64,000 bases of DNA from positions 1 to 64,000 of the forward strand of contig JABHAA010000063.1 of assembly GCA_018674495.1 (NCBI GenBank), in the 5' to 3' direction. This document shows, piece after piece, positions 8,162 to 16,013 of this stretch. Origin of the DNA: Rhodospirillaceae bacterium (GTDB taxonomy: Bacteria; Pseudomonadota; Alphaproteobacteria; Rhodospirillales; UBA2165). Both the position numbers and the translations under genes were made by a program. The first letter of the stretch is position 1; every line of letters starts with the position of its first letter. The notes below the pieces were generated by a model. It did not search any database. It saw only the letters and a list, made by a program, of their open reading frames with translations, and was not told where the DNA came from.

Positions 8162-8707
8162 ATGACACGCATTCCACAAATCCAGCCCGAAGACATGAAC
8201 GCAGAGCAACGCCGCGTCTATGACGACGTGATGGCCAGCACGGGCCGATCCGGCGGCCCGTCGATCGGCTATGCCTATGCGCCGGGGCTTTGGGAGGCCA
8301 GCAATCTGGTTTCCGATCACTTAAGCGATTGCTCGCTCAGCCCACAACAAGTGCGTATCGCGGCCCTCGCGGCGGCTCGCCATTGGAACGCGGCCTTCCC
8401 GTTCGCCGTGCAGGTGCCCCAAGCCTTCGATGCCGGCGTTGCCCCGGCTATTGTCGATGCGATCAATGACGGAATTCGGCCCGAATTTGCATCCGCCGAG
8501 GACGCGGCAGTCTATGACGTCGCCCAAGAATTGCTGGCCAGTGGCACGCTCGGTGATGATGGGTTTGCCGTGGCCGCCGAGAAATTAGGCCACACACGGC
8601 TGGTCGATACGGTCGGCGCAGTCGGCCATTTCTGCAAGGTCTGCATGATGGCCAACACAGTCGGCGCGGTGCCGCCGGAAACCGCGCCGGTGACATTGAA
8701 GCTTTAA
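8162..8707 (+). CDS. Carboxymuconolactone decarboxylase-like (AhpD-fold) protein
   Basis: The 181-residue, mainly helical protein resembles the carboxymuconolactone decarboxylase family. It has LSPQQVRIAALAAARHWNA, where family members carry a metal/redox helix, followed by a second helical half with VDTVGAVGHFCKVCMMANT. The usual CxxC of AhpD is absent from the first half, while C-K-V-C occurs near the C-terminus (about residues 160-163). The order of the motifs is therefore unusual and the activity uncertain. It is divergent from the RidA-like gene and convergent with a Rieske oxygenase gene; the context suggests ring-compound catabolism. Confidence 0.6.
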   Translation: MTRIPQIQPEDMNAEQRRVYDDVMASTGRSGGPSIGYAYAPGLWEASNLVSDHLSDCSLSPQQVRIAALAAARHWNAAFPFAVQVPQAFDAGVAPAIVDAINDGIRPEFASAEDAAVYDVAQELLASGTLGDDGFAVAAEKLGHTRLVDTVGAVGHFCKVCMMANTVGAVPPETAPVTLKL

Positions 8708-8714
8708 TTTGGCC

Positions 8715-10070
8715 TCAGTCGATCTCAGGCACCAAGTGATGATCGAACGAAATGCCGTCGCCGCTGTCGGCGTTGCGCGCCATCTCCGAATCCTTCACCC
8801 AGTCGGAGCCGGCGGGCAGCACCACGGTCGCGCAGCGCACCCGGTCGAGGGACACATCGTCCACGTTGGGCGGCGCCTCGCCGGTCTTTTCCATATGTTT
8901 GACCGCCTGCAAAAGTTGACTGCGCATCATGATGATCATGGCGTCGGAGGTGCCGAGATGCTCTTGCGTACGATCGTACAGCGGCTCACCGTCCGGCCCG
9001 CACATCAATTCGGTCATCGCCCGGTCCTGCAGATTGGCGATGAACGGAATACCGATGTTGAGAGATTTCTCGGCAATTTCGGGGTCCATCATATAGTCGT
9101 TGTGGCGGTTGGCCTTGGTATAGAAATAGGAGCGCGGATCGTTGGTGCGCTCCGCATAGCCGCCCCAGTCTTTGTACGGGTCCGACGCATCCATACGGTC
9201 GGCGATGCTGGCCGGCATCGGCCCGTCGCCGGGCGCCGCCGATTGGCTCATCAGCATCGCATGTTCATCGTCGACGGGGATGAACGAGCGCAATACCGCG
9301 TGATGGCCGCTGGAGATCATGGTGTGGAACGGAAACAGGAATTGATTGATCCGGTGCCATTCGTCGGCGCCGTCGTTGATGGTGCGCTTGGCGGTATAAT
9401 AAGCGCCGTAGGGCGCGGCCTGCACATCAAGGCGCGGCGGCTCCGCATCTTCGTTCCAAAAGCCCGAGATGCCGACACCGGCGTACGGCGCGTCTTTGGA
9501 CAACTTGCCGTGCACCCAATCCAGATGCACGGTGTCCATATCGCCTTCCATATTCTGCAGCCAGTTCGCTTCTTCCATCATGATGTTGGCTTCGGTCACA
9601 CGCTCCGGCGGGCAGGTCAGCACCTCGAAGGTGGGCAGCGGCGGCGGCGTGTCGCGCGGGCCCATATAGATCCAGATCATGTGGTTGATGTCCCGGCACG
9701 GATAGGCGCGCGCCTTGATCTTGTCCTTGAAGGTGCTGTCCGACGGCTCCGACGGCATGTCGATGCAGTTGCCGTGCACGTCGAACTTCCAGCCGTGATA
9801 GACACAGCGCAACCCGCATTCCTCGTTGCGGGCGAAATACATGGAGGCACCCCGGTGCGGACAAGCCTCCGACATGGCGCCCACCTGGCCGTCGGTGCCG
9901 CGCCACATGACGAAGTTCTCGCCCAAGAGCCGCATGCGCTTGACCGGCCCGTCCGGCTCTGAAAATTCCGACGACGGCAGGCACGGTATCCAATATTCGC
10001 GCATCAGTTTGCCCATCGGCGTACCGGGCCCGACCCGGCACAAAAGATCGTTGTCTTCTTTCGACAGCAT
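8715..10070 (-). CDS. Rieske 2Fe-2S aromatic ring oxygenase, alpha subunit
   Basis: The 451-residue oxygenase binds a Rieske cluster through CPH (about residues 70-72) and CVYH (about residues 90-93). Mononuclear iron is bound through the DxxHxxxxH motif in EGDMDTVHLDWVHG (about residues 174-187). The whole arrangement resembles phthalate 4,5-dioxygenase-type and related demethylase/oxygenase alpha subunits. It needs a reductase partner, and none is encoded nearby. It begins at ATG 10070 and its upstream neighbour on the same strand is the MetE-like gene, only 21 bases away, suggesting one transcript in which a hydroxylation or demethylation is tied to one-carbon handling. The substrate is unknown. 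Confidence 0.85.
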   Translation of the reverse strand: MLSKEDNDLLCRVGPGTPMGKLMREYWIPCLPSSEFSEPDGPVKRMRLLGENFVMWRGTDGQVGAMSEACPHRGASMYFARNEECGLRCVYHGWKFDVHGNCIDMPSEPSDSTFKDKIKARAYPCRDINHMIWIYMGPRDTPPPLPTFEVLTCPPERVTEANIMMEEANWLQNMEGDMDTVHLDWVHGKLSKDAPYAGVGISGFWNEDAEPPRLDVQAAPYGAYYTAKRTINDGADEWHRINQFLFPFHTMISSGHHAVLRSFIPVDDEHAMLMSQSAAPGDGPMPASIADRMDASDPYKDWGGYAERTNDPRSYFYTKANRHNDYMMDPEIAEKSLNIGIPFIANLQDRAMTELMCGPDGEPLYDRTQEHLGTSDAMIIMMRSQLLQAVKHMEKTGEAPPNVDDVSLDRVRCATVVLPAGSDWVKDSEMARNADSGDGISFDHHLVPEID

Positions 10071-10091
10071 GGTTACTCCCCCCTTACATTG

Positions 10092-11204
10092 TCAGTTGGC
10101 GCGCATTTCGTTCAAGACCGTCAATGCCGTCCGGTGATCTTCGATCACAGGTATCATTTCCTCGGCCGAATAGCGACCGAAGCCGCAGGGTGCGGCAACG
10201 CCGAAATCGTCCACATAGCGCGTGCATTCGGTAATCTTGTGCCGGAAATCGTCCAGATCATTCATATTGTGGATGACGCCAAAATAGATTTTCGTGCCGC
10301 CCGAATTGAGATTGCCAAGGGGCGCAAAGTATTCGGCTGGAACATTGTCTAGGATCGGGATATGAACGAAATCCACCTGCCGCCCGGCCCGGTCCAATAT
10401 AAGATGAACCGCATCCACGCCCATAGCCAGATCATTGCCCGGCCGCATGGGCCAGCCGCCAAGAGTGCCGTAGCATAAATGAAATCCAAGCATCACCTCA
10501 TCCGGAATTAGAGGCGACAGATGGGCGATGGATGCGCCGATCAGCTCGGACGGCTGGGTTTCGAGGTCGTTCCAGCTACCATGCCCGGATTTGGCACCGC
10601 CGCCTTCGATCATGCCCAGCTCAACGCAGAAATCCCATTGGATGGCCAGGTCTTCGGGCGGAATTTTGTCTACGATCACGGCCAATTCGGCGGCCATGGC
10701 TTCTTCGTACGCGGCGGCCATGACCGGCCAGTCCTTAATGGTTCGGAACAGGGCGCCGATGCCGCTATAGGTTAGAGGCAAACAAACCTGAAAGCGGACA
10801 TCTTCGGATATGGTGCCCTTTTCGCGCAAAGTTTTAAACACGAAGTACGAATTGAGCGCATCCCGCGCATAGCCGAGGCGCCAGCCAGGATCGCCGAAAT
10901 GTATTTCCTTAACCCCGTCCTTGACCCGGAAAACCCAATTGTCGGCGGAGCTGGTGGAGCGCCAGTTTTCAACACCATTTATGGGTGCTGGCCGGTTGAC
11001 GGTCTCGATATCGGGGTGGCCGTGAAACACCCGGTAGCCCAACCCGACAATCCAATATTGTCGGTCACCAACCTCGCCGTCGGGCAGGCAAAGTGCCGAC
11101 GCGCTAAGTCCACTTTCGCCGATCAGGCGGAATACATCTTCGGATGTATCCAAGGGTACGCTGCCGACAAACAGCATGTCTTTTCCGGATCCAGAATTAT
11201 TCAT
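10092..11204 (-). CDS. Cobalamin-independent methionine synthase-like (UROD/MetE fold) protein
   Basis: The 370-residue protein resembles the C-terminal barrel of MetE and the UROD/MetE-like superfamily. The MetE zinc site uses HxC and a later Cys; here H242 and C244 in GFHLCYG and C340 in APCGFGR fit that pattern. It lacks the MetE N-terminal half. Such stand-alone proteins are probably methyltransferases acting on thiols or on methyl donors released from small aromatics. ATG 11204 is chosen because GGGAGG lies just upstream; a longer frame exists to 11285 but has no support. It lies 21 bases upstream of a Rieske oxygenase gene and is divergent from another, so an O-demethylation pathway is an attractive inference. 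Confidence 0.65.
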   Translation of the reverse strand: MNNSGSGKDMLFVGSVPLDTSEDVFRLIGESGLSASALCLPDGEVGDRQYWIVGLGYRVFHGHPDIETVNRPAPINGVENWRSTSSADNWVFRVKDGVKEIHFGDPGWRLGYARDALNSYFVFKTLREKGTISEDVRFQVCLPLTYSGIGALFRTIKDWPVMAAAYEEAMAAELAVIVDKIPPEDLAIQWDFCVELGMIEGGGAKSGHGSWNDLETQPSELIGASIAHLSPLIPDEVMLGFHLCYGTLGGWPMRPGNDLAMGVDAVHLILDRAGRQVDFVHIPILDNVPAEYFAPLGNLNSGGTKIYFGVIHNMNDLDDFRHKITECTRYVDDFGVAAPCGFGRYSAEEMIPVIEDHRTALTVLNEMRAN

Positions 11205-11351
11205 TATATTCCTCCCGATTAGAGGACATAGTTTAAAACGAAATTGCCGCCTGTGAAAACAATCGTCGGAAAATCTAAAAAACATGGCGCGCCGGCGGGC
11301 ATGAAACTACAATAAAACATCATAAGAAATTAGATTTTGAGGGTGGGATCC

Positions 11352-12383
11352 ATGATCCATGCAAACAGGTGGTACGCGGCGGCAACCGCCGCGGAAATAT
11401 CCACGCAGCCAACCGAGCATGTTATTTGCGGGCGGCCATTGGTTTTGTACCGGGCCGCCAGCTCCGGCAAGCTGGTTGCCTTGGAGAACCGATGCCCGCA
11501 CCGCCAAGCCCCGTTGTCCATGGGCACGGTCGTTGGCGATGACATCATGTGCATCTACCACGGCTGGGTGATGAACGGGGCCGGGCAATGCGTGCACGTG
11601 CCGCATCAGGACAGCGTCGCCCCATCGGTGCGCGTTGACGCCTACCCAGCCGTCCAAAAATGGGGCCTGGTTTGGTTATGGATCGGCGATGCGGACAAAG
11701 TTGATGAGACTTTGATCCCCGACATGCCTTGGACCGAAGACGCGAATCAATCGTCGGTTTTTATCCGCTTTCATGTTGGCGCCAACTACCAACTTATGGC
11801 CGACAATCTACTCGACGTGTCCCATTCTGATTTCCTGCACGCCAGCACATTCGGCTCCCACGCCGGGCGCAAGGCCGAGACCGAGCACGTTAAGGCCGAG
11901 CTGGACGCCTGGTCTGAAGACGGCGCGGTTTACGGGCTCAGGACATTACGCGATGTAGTGCTCTCGCCGATGGCAGCGGCCTGGGCTGGGACCGACAAAC
12001 CGGTTACTCGGACCCACAAAACGTGCTGGACACCGCCTAACAATATCAACATCGAATTGATCATGGAGAATGACGAAAACAAGGTGACTATTCATCACGA
12101 TCACCTCATGACGCCGGAGAACGAAACTTCTTGCCATTATTTCTTGATTTGGACCCGCGATTTTTCGGTGCATAGCGGATATCCGACCGACGAAGATGTC
12201 CGCCGCGAACAATCGACGGTCATAGGAACGGAAGACATTTCCATGGTTGAAGCGCAGCAGCGCAATAAAATCCAGTTCGGCGACCCCGCCGATATCCCAG
12301 GAGCAGCCGACAAGATCGTCGTTGCCGTCCACAAACGCATCGCCGAATTACAGAATGAGGACCAAGGCTTGAGCGCCACTTGA
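11352..12383 (+). CDS. Rieske oxygenase (vanillate O-demethylase oxygenase-like)
   Basis: The 343-residue protein has a Rieske domain near the N-terminus (CPHRQAPLSMG, then CIYHGW) and the mononuclear iron motif NLLDVSHSDFLHA (about residues 153-165). The short length and the opening RWYAAATAAEI are typical of the VanA/dicamba-demethylase group of single-component Rieske oxygenases, which remove methyl groups as formaldehyde or hydroxylate rings. GAGGGTGGGA precedes ATG 11352. It is divergent from the MetE-like gene, with about 150 bases of shared control region. No VanB-type reductase is nearby. The substrate is not predictable. Confidence 0.8.
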   Translation: MIHANRWYAAATAAEISTQPTEHVICGRPLVLYRAASSGKLVALENRCPHRQAPLSMGTVVGDDIMCIYHGWVMNGAGQCVHVPHQDSVAPSVRVDAYPAVQKWGLVWLWIGDADKVDETLIPDMPWTEDANQSSVFIRFHVGANYQLMADNLLDVSHSDFLHASTFGSHAGRKAETEHVKAELDAWSEDGAVYGLRTLRDVVLSPMAAAWAGTDKPVTRTHKTCWTPPNNINIELIMENDENKVTIHHDHLMTPENETSCHYFLIWTRDFSVHSGYPTDEDVRREQSTVIGTEDISMVEAQQRNKIQFGDPADIPGAADKIVVAVHKRIAELQNEDQGLSAT

Positions 12384-12395
12384 TCCCGGCGCCGA

Positions 12396-13523
12396 TTATA
12401 AAATTTTATCGAGGGCGTCGGCTAGGCTTTTCACCGTGCGGTCCACATTATGGAGCTTGTCGAGGCCGAACAGGCCAAGGCGGAAGGTTTGGTAATCGTC
12501 CGGCTCGTCACATTGTAACGGCACGCCGGCGGCGACCTGCAAGCCTTCGGCGGCGAATTTTTTGCCATTGTGGATATCACCGTCACCAGTATAGCTGACA
12601 ACTACGCCGGGCGCCTGGAAGCCCTCGGCGGCAACGCTTCTGAACCCCTTGGAGACCATGAGCGCACGCACCTTTTCGCCAAGCTCCCACGCCTCATCCC
12701 GTACCTTATCGAAACCATAGGCTTCGGTTTCCTTCATGGCGCCATGAAATTTCACAAGTGCGTCGGTGGGCATGGTGGCGTGATAGGCATGGCCGCCCGC
12801 CTCATAGGCTTCCATGATCTGCAGCCATTTTTTGAGATCGCAGGCAAAACTGGAACTGGTGGTATCATCGATACGCGTCCTGGCATCAGCGCTCATCATC
12901 ACCAGACCGCCGCAGGGGCTTGCGCTCCACCCCTTCTGCGGCGCGCTGATCAGCACATCGACACCGGTCGCTTCCATATCAACCCAGATAGTACCGGACG
13001 CAACGCAATCCAGAACGAACAGACCACCCACTTCATGCACCGCATCGGCAACGGCGCGAAGATAGTCATCCGGCAAAATGATCCCGGACGCGGTTTCTAC
13101 ATGCGGCGCGAAGACCACATCGGGTTTTTCCGATTGGATCGCAGCCACCACCTCTTCGATCGGCGCCGGGGCGAAGGCGGCCTGATTGCCCTTTTCGACC
13201 AGGCGCGCCTTGAGCACGGTTTCCTTGGACGGGATATTTCCGGCCTCGAATATTTGGGTCCAGCGGTAGGAGAACCAGCCATTGCGGATGACCAGACAAT
13301 TTTTGCCGGTCGCGAACTGGCGGGCGACGGCTTCCATGGCATAGGTGCCGCCGCCGGGGACGATGGCCACGGAGCCGGCGTGGTAGACCTTTTTCAGGGT
13401 CTCGGAAATATCGCGCATCACCCCTTGGAAGGATTGTGACATATGGTTCAGTGAGCGGTCGGTGAACACCACCGAAAATTCCAGAAGGCCGTCGGGATCA
13501 ACGTTTGAAATTGGATTTGTCAT
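12396..13523 (-). CDS. Class V aminotransferase (alanine/serine-glyoxylate type)
   Basis: The 375-residue PLP enzyme belongs to fold-type I, class V. The PLP lysine is K197 in SAPQKGWSASP, with LDCVASGTIWVDME before it carrying the Asp that holds the PLP ring nitrogen. An N-terminal VPGGGTYAMEAV loop binds the phosphate. The closest functional relatives transfer amino groups to glyoxylate. ATG 13523 opens the recognised domain; the frame is open further upstream but runs toward the GST gene without a motif. It is probably in one transcript with the GST gene 47 bases upstream. The amino donor is unknown. Confidence 0.82.
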   Translation of the reverse strand: MTNPISNVDPDGLLEFSVVFTDRSLNHMSQSFQGVMRDISETLKKVYHAGSVAIVPGGGTYAMEAVARQFATGKNCLVIRNGWFSYRWTQIFEAGNIPSKETVLKARLVEKGNQAAFAPAPIEEVVAAIQSEKPDVVFAPHVETASGIILPDDYLRAVADAVHEVGGLFVLDCVASGTIWVDMEATGVDVLISAPQKGWSASPCGGLVMMSADARTRIDDTTSSSFACDLKKWLQIMEAYEAGGHAYHATMPTDALVKFHGAMKETEAYGFDKVRDEAWELGEKVRALMVSKGFRSVAAEGFQAPGVVVSYTGDGDIHNGKKFAAEGLQVAAGVPLQCDEPDDYQTFRLGLFGLDKLHNVDRTVKSLADALDKIL

Positions 13524-13570
13524 GGTCTGTCCTGCTAGAGGTCTAAGGGGATGAGGATAAGTCTTCCGGC

Positions 13571-14416
13571 TCAAGCGGCCAGAGCGCCGAAGTTGCGGAC
13601 ATGAATGCCGGCATCGGCGCCGCGTTCGGCCACATAGTCTTGGAACCGTTTGGCGACGCCGGCCGGCTCCCAATCGGCGAGGCCGCTGATGAAGCTCGGC
13701 CGCGCCTGCGCTCGTTCGAACCAGGCGGCCAGGTTCGGGTATCGCTCAAGCGGCCAATCCATCAGCCACATGCGGTGCACGTTGGGCATCCAGGCGGCTT
13801 CCGCGAGGGTGAACTGGGCACCCATTATCCACGGGCCGCCCTGCCTGAGGGCGCCGTCCAGTTCCTGGAAATAGGCGTGGGTGCGGTCGACGGCGGCCAC
13901 GATCTTATCCGCACTCAACATGTCGGCGGACTGCCATTCGCGGATGAATGAAACCAATTCTTTGTTCTGGTGAGCGGCGGCGAAATCATCCACATCTTCG
14001 GGCGTCATCGTCTTGCGCGGGCGGAACAGAAATTCATGGGACAAGAGTTTTAAGTCCGATTGTCCGGTATCGGCTCTATCGATCCATTTTTGTAAACGCG
14101 CTCGGCCTTCCGCGCCGTCCGGTGTTAGCGGCGGTTTCGGAAACGCCGAATCCAAATATTGAATGATGTCTTTGCTTTCGATCATCACCACGCCGTCATG
14201 AACAAAGGCCGGCACCAGCCCATCAGGATTGATGGCCTGGTATTCCGGCGTCGCATGTTCATTGTCGGGGATGCTGATCGGGTGGCTTTGCCATTCAAGG
14301 CCCTTCTCGTCCAAGGTGATGCGCACCCGTTGCGAGCAGCTCGAAAGATCGCCGTGCCAGAGATGCAGACCCTTCAAGGCCTTCAAGGCTGGATCGCCTG
14401 GTTCGATAACGGGCAT
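13571..14416 (-). CDS. Glutathione S-transferase family protein
   Basis: The 281-residue protein has an N-terminal thioredoxin-like GST domain (about residues 15-95) with LSSCSQRVRITLDEKGLEW, then NPDGLVPAFVHDGVVMIESKDI, where cis-Pro and the ES pair bind glutathione. A helical C-terminal domain follows (about residues 105-260). The SCS start of the first helix suggests a Ser/Cys-type active site. It is longer than most GSTs. The start is supported by AAAGGAGT upstream. The gene precedes a PLP aminotransferase on the same strand. Detoxification or ring-cleavage isomerisation are both possible roles. Confidence 0.8.
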   Translation of the reverse strand: MPVIEPGDPALKALKGLHLWHGDLSSCSQRVRITLDEKGLEWQSHPISIPDNEHATPEYQAINPDGLVPAFVHDGVVMIESKDIIQYLDSAFPKPPLTPDGAEGRARLQKWIDRADTGQSDLKLLSHEFLFRPRKTMTPEDVDDFAAAHQNKELVSFIREWQSADMLSADKIVAAVDRTHAYFQELDGALRQGGPWIMGAQFTLAEAAWMPNVHRMWLMDWPLERYPNLAAWFERAQARPSFISGLADWEPAGVAKRFQDYVAERGADAGIHVRNFGALAA

Positions 14417-14449
14417 CGCAACTCCTTTGGGCGGGCTGGGCGGTTTGCG

Positions 14450-14500
14450 TCCGCCCTCTACCCTAACCCGCTCCCCGCGTTGGGGAAAAGAGAATTTAGG
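14450..14500. repeat. CCCTAACCC-type intergenic palindrome (degenerate)
   Basis: The sequence CCCTCTACCCTAACCCGCTCC followed by CCGCGTTGGGGAAAAGAGAATTTAGG resembles the short palindromic CCCTAACCCTCTCCCC...GGGGAGAGGG elements spread through many proteobacterial genomes. The arms match imperfectly. It lies between the GST and helicase genes and could also serve as a stem-loop after the helicase gene. The comparison is from memory. Confidence 0.35.
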
Positions 14501-15797
14501 CGTGCGCCGCGTGGCCTCCAGCAGACTGCTTGCGCCCGCGGCCGCCACGGCGCTTACCGCGCTTGAAACCGGCTCCGCCAGACGGCTTGCGCTGGCCATT
14601 GCGCTGGCCATTGCGCCGGCCATTGCCGCCTTGCTTTTCGGGCGCCGTTTCCGGCCCGATTGCTTCGGGGCCATCACCAATGACCGTCAGCGATTTCTGG
14701 ATCAGCCGTTCGATGTCGCGCAAATAGGCGCGCTCGCCCGGATCGCAGAACGAAACCGCTGCGCCGCCGGCACCGGCCCTTGCGGTACGGCCAATCCGGT
14801 GCACGTAACTTTCCGGCTCGTTCGGCAGTTCGAAATTGATGACATGGGTCACGCCGTCCACATCGATACCCCGGGCGGCGATATCGGTGGCTACCAGGAC
14901 GCGGGCCTCGCCGGCGCGGAACCGCGACAGCGCCCGCTGACGGGCGCCTTGGGATTTGTTGCCGTGGATCGCCTCGGCATCGACACCGCTTTTGCCGAGC
15001 TTGTCAGCAACCCGGTTAGCCCGGTGCTTGGTGCGGGTGAAGACAATGACCTTGGACAAGGACGGATCATCCATGATCGATGACAAAAGTTTAGTCTTAT
15101 CGGCAGCGCCCACATGGTAGATGTTTTGTGTGATGCTTTCGATGGGCGTTGCTTGGGGAGTCACTTCAATGCGCACCGGATTGTTCAGCATGTCGCCGGA
15201 CAGGCGCGCGATCTCTTTCGGCATGGTAGCCGAAAACAACAGCGATTGGCGCTTATTGGGCAAGGCCGAAACGATTTTGCGAACATCGTGGACAAAACCC
15301 ATATCGAGCATGCGGTCGGCTTCGTCGAGGACCAGAAACGCGCATCCGTTCAGATCGATAAAGCCCTGGCTCATCAAATCCAAAAGCCGGCCGGGCGTGG
15401 CGACGATGATGTCGATGCCCCGGCGAAGCGCGTTCACCTGAGGATTTTGTTTCACGCCGCCAAAGATCACGGTATGGCGCAATTGGAGATTCTGGCCATA
15501 GGCGGCGATCTCTTCGCCGATCTGAATGGCCAGCTCGCGGGTCGGCGCCAGAATCAGAGCGCGCGGCTCGCGGCGCTTATCCTTGGGCTGATTTTTGGAA
15601 AGCTTGTGCAGGATGGGCAAAGCGAAGGCGCCGGTTTTACCGGTGCCCGTCTGGGCGATGCCAAGCACGTCCGAGCCTTTGAGCAACTCGGGGATAGCTT
15701 CTTGTTGGATGGGTGTCGGGGTGTCGTGGTTTCTGGTTTTCAATGCAAGTTGGATCGGATCGGCCAAGCCGAGATCCGAGAATTTTAACTGATTCAA
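14496..15797 (-). CDS. DEAD-box ATP-dependent RNA helicase (RhlE-like)
   Basis: The 433-residue RNA helicase unwinds RNA duplexes in ribosome assembly or mRNA turnover. Motifs in order are Q motif TPTPIQQEAIP, Walker A AQTGTGKTG, PTRELA, DEADRMLDMGF, SAT, then helicase C motifs ARGIDVDGV and HRIGRTARAG. The tail (about residues 380-433) is rich in Arg, Gly and Asn, with GQRNGQRN repeats that probably bind RNA, as in RhlE. It is monocistronic as far as seen. The specific orthology (RhlE or another DEAD protein) is less certain than the family. Confidence 0.9.
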   Translation of the reverse strand: MNQLKFSDLGLADPIQLALKTRNHDTPTPIQQEAIPELLKGSDVLGIAQTGTGKTGAFALPILHKLSKNQPKDKRREPRALILAPTRELAIQIGEEIAAYGQNLQLRHTVIFGGVKQNPQVNALRRGIDIIVATPGRLLDLMSQGFIDLNGCAFLVLDEADRMLDMGFVHDVRKIVSALPNKRQSLLFSATMPKEIARLSGDMLNNPVRIEVTPQATPIESITQNIYHVGAADKTKLLSSIMDDPSLSKVIVFTRTKHRANRVADKLGKSGVDAEAIHGNKSQGARQRALSRFRAGEARVLVATDIAARGIDVDGVTHVINFELPNEPESYVHRIGRTARAGAGGAAVSFCDPGERAYLRDIERLIQKSLTVIGDGPEAIGPETAPEKQGGNGRRNGQRNGQRKPSGGAGFKRGKRRGGRGRKQSAGGHAAHA

Positions 15798-16013
15798 GTA
15801 ATTTTCCTATACGCCCGGCGGCGCGCACCGTATGACAATCAAACGGACGAACCCCGGCGTTTTCCCTCCCTCGGGCGCGGCCGAAGGGGGAAGATTATTG
15901 ATTATTGTTCCCGGGATATGGTGCCGCCAAGTAGCAGCGCTTCGCGCAATCGCAAGACAATCAACTAAGTTAACAGAATTCAAATGGGCTTGTTCGCGCC
16001 AGTTGTCAAGTCC

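Noticed and set aside
8709..9962. Long plus-strand frame of about 417 codons
   Set aside because: It lies opposite the Rieske oxygenase gene and has unusual His/Arg-rich composition; a shadow of the minus-strand gene.
12570..13439. Plus-strand frame of about 289 codons
   Set aside because: Opposite the class V aminotransferase; His/Gly-rich shadow.
15863..15895. GC-rich imperfect hairpin after cckA on the minus strand
   Set aside because: The arms pair poorly and there is no U run, so a terminator call is not supported.
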